DNA of 64,000 nt from Pomacea canaliculata (Eukaryota; Mollusca; Gastropoda; Architaenioglossa; Ampullariidae), in contig NC_037595.1 of assembly GCF_003073045.1 (NCBI RefSeq), positions 7,181,509 through 7,245,508 of the forward strand. Reading direction: 5' to 3'. Positions 12,801 through 23,878 of this stretch are shown here, in pieces. The notes below the pieces were generated by a model. It saw only the letters and a program-made list of their open reading frames with translations, was not told the DNA's origin and made no database searches. Every line of letters begins with the position of its first letter. The stretch's first letter is position 1. A program made the translations under genes and the position numbers.

Positions 12801-15800
12801 AGTGTCATGACTGGCATAATGACATCATGACTTGTGGGGACCTCGGATTGTGGGTCAGGGATACACTAAGTGTTTTTGTGCATGTAAATGTATACATATT
12901 TAATGTCTATACAGTGAAATCTCCCTACTATGCCACCTACCGGGACCGAGCAAAAGTGGCATAGTAGCGAGAGTGGTATAGTAGCGAGGGTTCGTAAAAA
13001 CGGTTTATTTGTTCAAGTTACCCGTCAGTCCAAAGCTCTCAAGAATCGTCTGCTGGCACTAGCTGTCTCCTCTCATTCTCCCCCTCACCTCTTCATCCTC
13101 CACCCCTCCCAACCATATCCGAGCACCTGCATCCTGTCGCTAGTCGACCCCCTCCCGCTCTCCCTCTGTCATGTGACTGTCACCCGGCCAGCGACCACCA
13201 TCCCCATCGCCAGCCTCCACCCTCCCTGTGTGCGTGCTAGGTTCCATCCACCTAACTGCAATGTCCTACACTACCATACAGTATAATAATCGAGCACTGC
13301 ACGGAATTTCACAACTTGTGCCTTTTAACAGTCACACAAAAGTGGCATAGTAGCGAGAGTCTGGGGTGGCATAGTAAATTTTTTTTTACATTGAATTTAT
13401 AGTCGGGACGGGCAAAAGTGGCATAATACCGAGAGTGGCATAGTAGCGGGGTGGCATAGTAGGGAGATTTGACTGTATATACATGCTTGTTGTATATACA
13501 GCTGGGTATATGTCAAATATACATGTGCACACATATCTCTTTATTTTCTTTACACCACCCTTCAAGCCAATTAATATATGTACATATTTATACAAAAGGG
13601 CACAGGCGGCATAATTTTCTTGTCCAATATCAACTGAGAGAATCTTGTAACTGACAGATTGCAATGGACAAGTTTGGGAGCTTGTAACAGGATGAGTTTT
13701 CCTCAAAGTAAGCAAGTTGGCATGTTCTATGCATCCTTTTAAACAAGTCTACAGAGTTTGTTAAAAATGTGATCAACATTCCTGGCAACAAAACAGTGCG
13801 GTACAATTTCCAATCAGGACTAAAGATACTTGCCTGTTAGCTGTGCAACTATATCCCGATGAGTTTTCTCAAAAAAGGTTGCCATTATTTCATGACAGGT
13901 TTTCATGGCCTCCTGAGCTTGGTCAGCAACACTGGCCCAAACGAGCAGTTTGCTGGTGCAGAAGTAGACTTCTGGGGGAGATTTTCCATTGTAGTCGATA
14001 AGCCATGAGGAGTTAACTGATAAGAAACATAGAAAAAAAAATTCTGTTTGTGTTTTATGAGTTAAATTTCATCTATATGAGCTATCTTTTCAAATGTGCC
14101 TATTTCGTTACAAATTTATGATTTATGTAGATGTCGTAGGAATACACTTTTAAACAGTTTGGGATATGACAGTTGGATACAGTGGGGACAGTGTGAAGAA
14201 GGGTTGTGAAGCTGCATTACTAAGATAGAACTCTACGGCATTGCTCAGCTCCTAGAAGGGTGCCTCATCCAGACAGAAAAAGAAAATTTGAGTCAGTAGC
14301 CCCCATGTCCTCCTCTTTCACATTGATTTAACACACACACAATTTGAATCACACACACACAAGTTGAACCACAGAGATTCAACACAAATAATAAACAGAA
14401 CCAGATGAACAGATGTAAGCACAGTGAGAACAAATGAGTGTCTCTGTTTGCAAGATATACCATGGTTGTAGTTGCCAATGATGCCTGTAGGAGAAGAAAA
14501 CTGCATGCTGGTCTTGATGCTCAGTTGAACTAACATTTCCATCCCTTCCTCTGAAACACCATAAAGCAGGCATGATCATACACAGCTTACAAAACATTGC
14601 TTCATCTCCTTTAACCCATAGGGCTATCAACTTCCTCTCATTTATTTGACTCTAAAGTGCTATAAAAACAAAAAAGTAAAATAAGGAATACATTTAAAAG
14701 ACTCCAAATGCATAAATATTAAACATTAGTTTCAATTTGAAAGTAAAATTATCCTGTTTCTGAAGGGGAATAATCTTGATGATCCTGACCTGAGGCTGCC
14801 AGAGGGACAAAGATGTCAAATTGCCCACCAAGATCAGCAGGCAGGATGTGGTTGGCCACAGACTCAAAAAAGCTGCTGACCACAGGTGTGTCTAGAGTCG
14901 TAAGACTCACAGTACAGCCATGGGCTACACACAACTGGCCAGGCTCCTCCGCATGGCAAAAAAGCCCCACACTCCTAGAAAAGGTTATTTATCCTGTTCA
15001 GTCAGACTGAGCGAATGTCCCTTCATATTCATAGTTTAGTTTTCACCTCTACATAATCCATACTTTTCCAAAACATATAAAATAATGTGCCACTGACAAT
15101 TGTATACTGAAATGCCAATGTTAACTGTCCTGAACGTTTGCTGCTGACCAATAGTTGGACTTCCAGCTGTTTTGGGAATTTTCGACTAATGAATTAGCTA
15201 CTATCTTAGGGAAGGAACTACTGAGTTTTCAAATGGAATAAATTTTTAATAGACTTAAATACCTAACTTAAATTTACTTCTTATATAATGTAATGATTGA
15301 GAACATAAATGATCTAGACATTTTTCCATACAAGAAAATCATGGCATAAGTGAGAAAGGGCCAGGACAGAACCACAAAGATTTCAACCTCAGGGATCATA
15401 ACCCTAACAATGCCAACAAATAGTGATGACCTGTAGCTACCTATAAAGTGCCTGCATAGTATTTAATACATATTAATCATGGACGTATGCCATATTATCC
15501 TGAAATTTAATTTGTAAGTACACAAATCGGACCTTAGATTCATTGATGTAAGAATAGCTTAAATTATTCGTTTTGCTCCTGTGTAAAATTAGCTCATTGG
15601 AAAGCACTTTCCCACTAGACACAGAACATCTACCTTTTCCAAATCGACAAAAGTGTTGTGCAAACATCCCCACTAGCATTTCTTCAAATCTTCAAATGCA
15701 ATAAATGATGCCATAGGACACTCCAGAAAACTTACTGTGCATGCCTTCCTTGTAAGGCGCTCTCCACCTGTTCCACTAGAGACTGAGCAACTGTCCCTTC

Positions 15801-18800
15801 ATATTCATAGACAATCGGAATGACACCAAACAACACGGCATCTAGCAACAGCTGCAGAATAGAAACAGAGATCTTGGTTCCTTTTAATCTGCCAGACTGA
15901 ACAGCAAGGGTCCACCACAATAACAAAAAAACAAAAAAATTAAAAAATACAATTTTTCATTGTTCATATGTCAAACAATTGTGAAATTCCATAATCATCT
16001 CCTTAGAACCCCTTTTGAAGTTATAGTAAATAGATTCTGTTTCAACAGTGAAAAAAATCTAAAGCATGAATGCACATGTTCAAGATTTTTAGAAACTGTT
16101 TGAAGAGAAGGGGGGAGGGGGGAGCGAAATTGCTTTTTTTAGCCAAGCCAGCAACTAAGACTATCATGGCAAGGCAGCCAGCCCTGTAAACAGCTACCAC
16201 ATGCAGAGAAAGAACAGCATGCCTGAGATAAGAGTTGAACCCAGGACAGCCAACCTTCTCTGTATTGGTGACAGGCGCTAACCGAAATAGCAAAAAATAA
16301 CAAGAAAATTTAACAGGAAATGCTCACATCAGCACCAGGTATCCTTGAGGAGATAATGATGATGCGAGGGTTGCTGCTCACAATGTTCCCACCAGGCTGA
16401 ATGTTGCAAATCTGATGGCGTGACTTGGGATACCTGATGATGGTGACAACAAATAATTATGTATAGCAGATATTACCCTTTACTTTGTACCTCTTAGCAG
16501 AAGAAAATGGATAGCCCATGTTCTGTTACCTCTGGTTTCATGTTGGTATTACATTTCCCTTCTTGCTCTCTTCTATTTTCCACCCTACCACCTCCCCAAC
16601 TCATGAATATCTTAGATTAACATCCCATACCTTTTCATGACACTTGAAGTGGGAGGTATCCAGTCTGTATTGATCAGTTCCTCCATTCTCCTTTCCTCAT
16701 TTGTTTGAAAGATCAGAGTTTCTCTCAAAGTCTTTCTGCTAGACTTAGGAATGTTGTAATCTTCTCCTGCCTGCAACACCCAAAAGCTGAAGTGTTATGT
16801 AGAATGTTAAATATGATTTTCAAAGTGGAGTCAATAAATATCTTCAGAACAAACAAAACAAAAGACTGTCACTGCAGCCACAAACATGAAAATCACATTC
16901 ATGAATACACAGTAAATACACATATGAGATGGTTGGTTAGTTGAGTTTTACGCCATGCCACACATATATGAGGGAGAGAAAGAGAGGGAGGGAGAGAGGG
17001 AGCAGGAGCTAGAGAAGAAACAAGACTGCAGAAACTTTGACTGCAAAGAATCAGTTATTCCTAGGAATAATTTCAGAGGAAGGAATTAAAACAAGAAGCC
17101 AGCCCAGTTCAGATCTATCTGCTCCAGACCTGTAAAGTATTCAGCAATTCTAGAAAGCAAAAGCATTTCTAACCAGCAGAATGCGGTGACGATCACGACG
17201 GCGATCAGTGTCCATGCCAATCTCAAAGTCCAGGGATCGAACTGTAACAGCTTCATTATATCTACTTTTCAGAATGCCCCAGCGGTTATGCATGACTTCA
17301 TCTGATTTCGGCCTTACAGGTTCATTGGGGTTTGAACCATGTGCCACTGCTCGATTGGACTGTTCAAGATCCTTCGGCTTCCAGTCAGGTCCCTGCCAAG
17401 GTGGTCGAATATCCATCAAACGACCTGGGTCATGAGATTTAAAGATTACTGAGAGAAAAAAAGCAGAAAGCTCTTCCTTAACTCCAGGTATGTTACCCCC
17501 ATTACCACTAATGCAACAATGTACGAGGAGGCATCTGCAGAATGATTAGCCATGGTAGATACTTACGACTATCCATACGAGAAAGGCGAGTTGGTTTCAA
17601 TGAGATTTCTGGCTTTTCCATGTATTCTGGATAACCAGGTGGTGGTGGTTTGGGCTAAAATGAAAGATTACATGAACTTCTTTGGGTAGTCCTGATAATT
17701 TTTAAACAAATCTTCAGTATTTCATTTGGAATATAGAGTGTGATGAATTAATATGTAGTTGAATTTTTTGTACTCTGCTGGTAAAAATAAAATGTTCTAT
17801 ACATTTCAAACACTGGATAGATGTTTGTCAGGGACTCACATCAACAGAGAGATCATAAAAGAACAAAGAATATAATCTAGTAACAATCTTGCTTTTAACA
17901 TAAAAACAAGGCATAAAACTGAAACCTTCTTCTATACCTCTGTGGGAATAAGGCAAACAATACATTTCTTTTAATTAAGAAACAAGGTAGATGATCTGAA
18001 TGCATATCTTGTCACCAGAGGAAAAAGCCAAACACTTATCAGTATTTGATTTATTAACCTGTCTACTTCCTTCCATGGAATCAAGTGTGTGGATACAAGC
18101 CACATAGTGTCTTTTCCATGCTCCATATTCATTGTCAGCTGGAGTGTAAGGCAGGAACCAGCCATAGCGAATACATTTTGTCATCCAAACATCATCCTGC
18201 ACATTTAGGAATTCTCAAAAGCAGCGGGCTAAAGAGGTTATTATTAATAATTTTAGGAGTAGCTTTAACACTAAAGCTGAAGAAAATAAGAAAGGAATAA
18301 TTTTATCATTGTGATGTTATAAATATTATAAATGAGGGAAAATCTTGAACTATAGTGCACTTTATATATCATCTTACTGAAATGCATTATGCTGCATTTG
18401 AAAAATACTATGACATCTCAATTATAGCAGATTAGGCAATATTTATTTCTACGACGTCCCACTTTCTGAAGACTCTTACAATTTTCTTCTTGTATATCCC
18501 AGCAAATATATGAATAACTACAAAACACACACATATACAAAATCAATGCTGTAATTAAGGCTGATCAGATTCTTTAAAAAAATGTTTACTAAGAAAGAAA
18601 AGTAAAGAATTCCATCGAAAGTTGAGATATTTGCACTATAAGATATTACGCTACAAGTTGAGATCATGGAAATAGAATAAGTCTACCAGTTATGATGGTA
18701 ATGAAGAAGAAGATGATGATGATGCTAATAATGATGAAAATGATGAATCAATGATGTTACAAAACTGTGCATAAGCCTGAAAATACAAATACTGCTTACA

Positions 18801-20662
18801 ATCAATACTGCTTACCTGTTCTGATAGAAACTTCCAAGTCCATGACACCTGTGCACAGCGACACAAACTTTTAGGCTCCAGAAAAGAGAATATATAGAGT
18901 GAAAGAAACCTTGGAAGAACAGTCGTGAAGTCAAGGTGCTGTATTGGCACTCTTTCGCGAAACCAGTCCTGCACAAACTTGTACTGTGATCTTGAACATT
19001 GGCGAAATAGGACATCTAAGAAACGCTTACGCTGGGAGTCTGTCCACATGTCAAACTGCAATAATAATGATTATAATGAATGGGAAAAGTGCAGATAATA
19101 AAGCACTGAAGTTAGATAAACTGTAATTTCAGTTACAGTACACACCTAACAGCAGGTTTATATATGACCATGCTGACTTAAAACTTAAAACTAATAGCTA
19201 TGACAGTAAAGAAAGTCAGTAAAAACAAGTGAATTATTTAAATATTTTGACAAAATATTTAAAATGCTCATGGAAACTTATGGACATATATATATATAAG
19301 TAATAAAAGAATTCGATGGGCAAATGAATGTAAACCAGATCTTGTGAAGCAGGACAAAACTGGAACTTACCCAATGAGAAACTAAGTCTCGCCTCTCCTT
19401 GAAAATCTTCAAAAGAAATCAGAATTAAAATATGTAATATAACCTTATCATCAGAGGTCAGTATAAAACCAAAGTCAAGGGAAGAAACTGCAAAATTTAA
19501 TAAAACTAACAATTATCTCCCTTCAATAACCCAAAAGTAAATCTGGCATAAACAAGTCTTTTAGCTGTATGACATAAGCACATATTAACCAACACACTTA
19601 ACTTTAAGTCTAAAATCAAGAATTTTAAATTAAAGAACAAAGGCCAAAGAAAGCTAATTTGAACTGTAATGTGTCTGGTCACACTTCTTATGATTCACAG
19701 GTTCATTTTTTAAAAACACAAATCTTTTATCTAATACAGGAAGTAGCAAAACTGTCTTAAAATATCATTGTAACAAGAATGATAAACATAGCAGAGATGT
19801 TAACAGCCAATTAAGATCACAGTTTTTTTTTCTGCGGTTGATTTTTCAAAGTTCTGTTATTTAACAGTGTTTGAAAACATAGTTATTACATAGCAACTAA
19901 TAAAAGCATAAATTATCTCTTACATTGCAAATACCTACCATATATGTGGACAGCTTAATATTATTGCATAGTATAAACTGTTGAATACACTTAATGACAT
20001 TGGACTGTAAAGAAGTTCAGTTAAATAAAAAGATCTTGCGAGGTAGTAGTTAAAAGCTCACCTAAGTGAAAAATTATTTTTAAAGCACTAGTCTGCTAAG
20101 TTTGTTAAAAGATACCAATTCCCATGATCTAAGGAAACAGCTTAATTCAGTTGATGTAAATGCAAGCCTTTAAACACGGCAGTTTTCACTTGTGTGTGGG
20201 ATAAAAGATGATATATGTGACATCTCCAAGGAAGGCTATTTGGCTGCTTTTAATTCCCACATTTTCTCTGGCCTTTAATGATGTTAATCCATAGAAATGG
20301 AAAAGAAAACATTTCATGCCCTTCATAACCCTGCCTTATGCAGTTACCTTAGTTTTCACGCATACTTTCTTAACAATTGTCTACAAAGCGACTTCTAGGA
20401 TTTAACGCTATATTGAAATAAATAATCATACCAACAAAATTTTGATTTATCAAACCTGCTCATTGGATGGTTTGTGAACAATTGGAGTCCAGGCACTATT
20501 TTGAGTTTTTAGTTTCAATGTATGAATTTGGTCCATGGATGCAGTTTTCTCTCGTCGTAGGTTGGTTGTTCGTCCAAGTACTTTGGAATCATCCTCATCA
20601 GTGATTGACAGTCGTGTCTGCATCAGAACTGTTTTCTTCTTGGCATTGGTACTATATGCCAT
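6898..20662 (-). CDS. ECT2L: ECT2L-like F-box / RhoGEF protein, 19 exons, 3' end missing
   Basis: Likely a guanine nucleotide exchange factor for Rho GTPases that also carries an F-box. Exons in transcript order: 20662-20456, 19055-18816, 18196-18059, 17654-17567, 17448-17174, 16770-16631, 16433-16328, 15851-15736, 14974-14790, 14016-13834, 12761-12658, 11267-11060, 10781-10639, 9984-9839, 9416-9348, 8985-8761, 8569-8413, 7575-7484, 7070-6898. All junctions keep frame: 2995 nt, 998 residues so far (human ECT2L is about 900). Exon 2 holds the F-box (residues about 113-149, [19 protein letters not shown]). Exons 7-9 resemble DUF4347 ([19 protein letters not shown]). Exon 12 is acidic and low in complexity. 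Exons 14-18 are the DH domain ([37 protein letters not shown]), exon 19 opens a PH domain ([15 protein letters not shown]). The ATG has no rival in frame. Intron 10 has a GC donor. The last exon, completing phase 1, was not identified. Confidence 0.9.
10170..10320 (-). repeat. tRNA-derived SINE in intron 13 of the ECT2L-like gene
   Basis: Read on the minus strand there is an A-box-like TAGTTGTATGGTTAGTG, then a B-box-like GGGTTCAAAGCTT about 40 bases on. This is the head pattern of a tRNA-derived SINE. The boundaries are approximate. Confidence 0.45.
12372..12458 (-). repeat. tRNA-derived SINE head in intron 11 of the ECT2L-like gene
   Basis: The minus strand reads GGAGGCAGTGTAACCTAGTG, then a B-box-like stretch at plus positions 12391-12409. 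The layout is tRNA-like (CTAGTGATTAATGCGCTGGA), as in a SINE head. The copy is diverged. Confidence 0.5.
12912..13475. mobile_element. Pogo/Tigger-type MITE (564 bp) in intron 10
   Basis: Left end CAGTGAAATCTCCCTACTA and right end (reverse complement) CAGTCAAATCTCCCTACTA are near-perfect terminal inverted repeats. Each is flanked by TA (12910-12911 and 13476-13477), the target duplication of Tc1/mariner/pogo elements. Subterminal GTGGCATAGTAGCGAG-like units recur several times in direct and inverted orientation. There is no transposase, so this is non-autonomous. Confidence 0.88.
13834..13841 (-). other. GC splice donor of intron 10 (GC-AG intron)
   Basis: Exon 10 ends ...CTAACAG and is followed by GCAAGT, the classic GC-donor consensus. 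The only GT nearby (GGCAA|GTATC) would put a stop into the next exon. With the GC donor the frame joins cleanly to exon 11 (QLTG then QMIFDVLRQ). Confidence 0.8.
16130..16300 (-). repeat. tRNA-derived SINE (V-SINE-like) in intron 7
   Basis: The minus strand carries an A-box-like GGTTAGCGCCTGTCACC, a B box GGTTCAACTC (plus strand about 16233-16242) and a tail ending in CTTAGTTGCTGGCTTGGC. This order of parts matches tRNA-headed SINEs common in molluscs, from memory of such families. Confidence 0.6.
16928..16960 (+). repeat. SINE tail fragment in intron 5
   Basis: The stretch GTTGGTTAGTTGAGTTTTAC resembles the 3' part of the SINE seen at 16130-16300 (TTAGTTG core). It is followed by a purine-rich GAGAGA run to about 17010. 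The fragment is short, so the call is tentative. Confidence 0.3.
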
Positions 20663-22129
20663 GATTACATCCAGCAGCTAACAATGGTTCCCTTGCTCTA
20701 CTCCTATTTTCAATTTGGAACTTAACAGACAAAAATGCACAAGATTAAAGTGTCATTCACAGTATCCATTGCTCATCCACACAAGTATGATACTATACTG
20801 TGTATCAACAATTGTAGAACAGAATTTAAAAGCTGTGCTTCAAGATCTAAAGACTGGACATAAATATGCTTCCCCTCCCTCTCTCTCTCTCACACACACA
20901 CTTTCTCCCACACACAATAATAAACATCAGTATCTGGTGAAAGCAAAAGACAAAGGGCGGTTAACTTTCCCATAATGCTAGTCTTTTTTCACACCCTTCC
21001 TTTTGCAATATCACATTACTCTCAGGTCTTGTTCTTGTTATTTTGTTCCTCTTTGTGTTTTAATTCTGTATTTGATTTAATTCCTCATCTAGTATGATTA
21101 TTGATTCTTTTTATGGTTCATATGTTGTTTTCCTGTCCCTCATATCTTGTCCATGTTTCATTCTTGTTCTTAAGCGCTAAGAGCATACTAAATACTAAAT
21201 TTCGCATTTATTATTATTAATTATGCATGTAGGGTGCTTGCAGAAACCAAAAAAAAAAAAAAATGAAAATGCATGTTTGAGCTACATGATCAATAAAATA
21301 TTATTGTCTTTTGATACTTTTCCTAATGCTTTTGTACATGCACCCAGACTGCACCACGATCTATGATTTGAGTGAATAAATAAATAAAAAAATCCTGATA
21401 ACTATATATATATATGACAAACGCACTGCGATCATTTTCATTACGTCATCACTTACACTTATGTTTGTCCAAGCAAATACAATAACACATGACCAAGACT
21501 CACGAGAAATTCTTTAAAGAACTAAAGTAATGTAATGATTTATTTTAGTAACAACAGGACACTGCCAATGAACACATGAGCAGTGAGGGTTCCATTCCAT
21601 GGAATGCTCCGAGCGACCATTCGATCTGTGGGCTGCACTCTTCTTGTAAGTTTAAATCGTTATACAAATCTTTTTAAAGTAGTCTAAACAAAGAAACACT
21701 CTATTTTACAAGTGCACAGGTGCATAAGACTCAGTCTGGTCACAAAAGCGCTAAAATAGTTGTCAACTCACACTTGTGTAGCTGTGACAGTCGTAGTTAA
21801 ATGGCACCTGTCTGCGCATGCGCAGCGTGCTCGTTTCCCGTGGCGATCTCGCGACCCCAGCGACATGTTCAGACCGCGTCCGTGTTCACACTGGCTGTTC
21901 ACACTGGCTGTTCACGCAGCTTTGGACCAAAGTTGTGAATGAAACATAAGCTGTAGCTCGACAGCTTCAACTTCAATTTTTTTCCCTCTGTCCATCTATA
22001 AAACTTTTCTCCCTCGCGTACAAACTATATATATAGCTTATATAAAAATAAAAGCTTAATTATAAGCTTTTAGAGGACAGTCAGCCGCTGATCGTTACCG
22101 CAATAATTACTTTTGTTGGATTTTATATA
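20663..22129. other. Upstream region of the ECT2L-like gene
   Basis: No coding exon seen. The region holds a CT/CA run at about 20880-20910, poly-A at 21249-21263, and a CpG-rich patch at 21800-21870 that may be the promoter of the minus-strand ECT2L-like gene if it has an untranslated first exon. Confidence 0.4.
21813..21824. promoter_or_regulatory. NRF-1-like palindrome in a CpG-rich patch
   Basis: TGCGCATGCGCA is a perfect palindrome matching the NRF-1 consensus. It lies about 1.15 kb upstream of the ECT2L-like start codon, inside the only CpG-rich patch there. A promoter role is inferred from sequence only. Confidence 0.35.
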
Positions 22130-22607
22130 CAGTGGAACCTCGGTTAGCGAACGCCTCGGATAGCGAATATTTCGGATAACGAACAAAAATTTCGCTAAAA
22201 GTTTGTCTCGGATAGCGAACAAAATTTCGGATAACGAACAGCCACGCGAACCACACGTGACCCAGCCTGCAAGAACTCTTGGGTCCCTCATGGGACCTCT
22301 TCGGGAAGAAAGTTGGGTCCCTCTCGGGTTTTGGAAGCGGGACCCTAAGGGGACCTCGTAGGGAATTCCCACGGGTTGCCATGTTTTCCCACGAAAGACC
22401 CACCCACCTTCCCACCAAAAAACCATTGCATACCCACCGATCGCCCATGAGAAGTCGTGTTTTCCCATCAAACTCCCAACTCCCACTCCCCTCTTGCTGC
22501 ATTCCTCACCCTTTCTCACTTTTACTTACACTGGTACACAGGCTTGCACACCATGAAGAAAACATTCAACAGCTTTTCAAAATCTCGTTTCCTCACAACG
22601 CATAAAT

Positions 22608-22690
22608 AGTAGGCAAGAGATATCATTAAACAATTTTATTATTTACACCAAAAAAACTATTTTAACAGTTTACATTATTTAAAGCATTAA
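22608..22690 (+). repeat. Imperfect direct repeat, copy 1 (with 25762-25845)
   Basis: A core of about 45 bases, beginning TAGTAGGCAAGAGATA, recurs at about 25766 with a few mismatches. Weaker similarity continues for roughly 40 more bases. The two copies bracket the exon-bearing insert. Confidence 0.65.
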
Positions 22691-22954
22691 AATTGTTTTT
22701 GAACATAAGCATTCATCCAATTATTTACATAAAAATTGCAGTCAATAATTTTTTACCCCATGAAAGTTATTTTTGAAATAATTATTTATAACATAAAGTC
22801 AAACAATTTACATAAAAGATAGAAAAATATGACACCAAAAAATCGATCCATGAGTGGTGGAATCCCTGTAGAAGAAAAGAAAAAAGTTACAATGCATTTA
22901 CATATTTTGATTTTTGCTATGTAAGTAGAACTAACCTCTCACATAGATGAAAGC

Positions 22955-23600
22955 TTAACTCTTTCTTTATGCACTCAACACAGGTGGCCGATTTTGCCCT
23001 GCTCACTTGTTACGCAGTATTTACATTGGGCTTATGCATTGTTGTAATTTTTTTAGGCCTTTACAGCTCGTGGTTTAAAAGAAAAAATTAATAAATAAGA
23101 CAGTTTAGGCCTTTATGAACACAATTATCTCCCTTACATGACGAAGGACGTACGTTTGAACGAAAGTCTCGCCGATATTCTACACTACCTGTCCTTTTCG
23201 ATGGTACACATTGCGAACATCATGCATCTGAAACGTCAAATAACAAAAGAAAGAACATCCCAGAGGATATTCCTGCTTCAGATGAAGGAGAATTTGACCA
23301 CGAATGGTGTAAAAATGGTTTTCATCTGCTCCCGAATTTTTTGTTTGAAATGTGTTAAAAAAAAAAAATTTTCCAAACTTCACATAATATACCTAATTTT
23401 GGTTGGATTATCATAAAAGTGAGTTCACGAGCAAGATTACGGTAAAATTGTTCCACTTCTACACATTTTGATCTGTCATAATCAATTTAAATTTCTGTTC
23501 TATCTTGTTTAGTTATTTTTTAATAATTTTTTGAAAAAGGGTAAATTCATGCGTACAGGGGGGTTTGACCGCCTTTAGCCTTGTGTAAAGAAAGAGTTAA
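22955..23600. mobile_element. PiggyBac-like non-autonomous element between TTAA sites
   Basis: Both ends read TTAACTCTTTCTTTA inward, and TTAA is the target of piggyBac transposases. The flanks are themselves palindromic (ATGAAAGC before, GCTTTCAT after), so the inverted repeat effectively extends outside the TTAA. Inside, one frame at about 23257-23355 reads PEDIPASDEGEFDHEW, an acidic stretch like the N terminus of piggyBac transposases. No DDD catalytic core is present. Confidence 0.6.
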
Positions 23601-23878
23601 AGCTTTCATAAATCTACTAATTACTAGTAAGATTACAAGAACTTGAACAAGAGTGGAATAAAAAGATTTTTAAACGGTAATGTCTTGATGGCCATTTGTG
23701 TGTATAAGAAGTTTTGGATAATATCTGAAAGTAACCAATTAATCTTTAGTACAAAAGTAAAGTAAATAGGCCTACTGAATAAATCCACGAAGAATAAAAC
23801 AATGCTCACATTAATAATTTTAACTTGACAAACTCATTTTGTAATTCCACTCACCATTAGATGGCATCACCCTTCGAA

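Noticed and set aside
21831-21846. RFX X-box-like GTTTCCCGTGGCGAT near the presumed ECT2L promoter, which would fit a ciliary gene
   Set aside because: Only the left half matches the X-box; the right half does not.
22070-22519. 149-codon minus-strand frame in the left arm of the Tigger element
   Set aside because: It lies in the repetitive subterminal part of the transposon and matches no transposase block.
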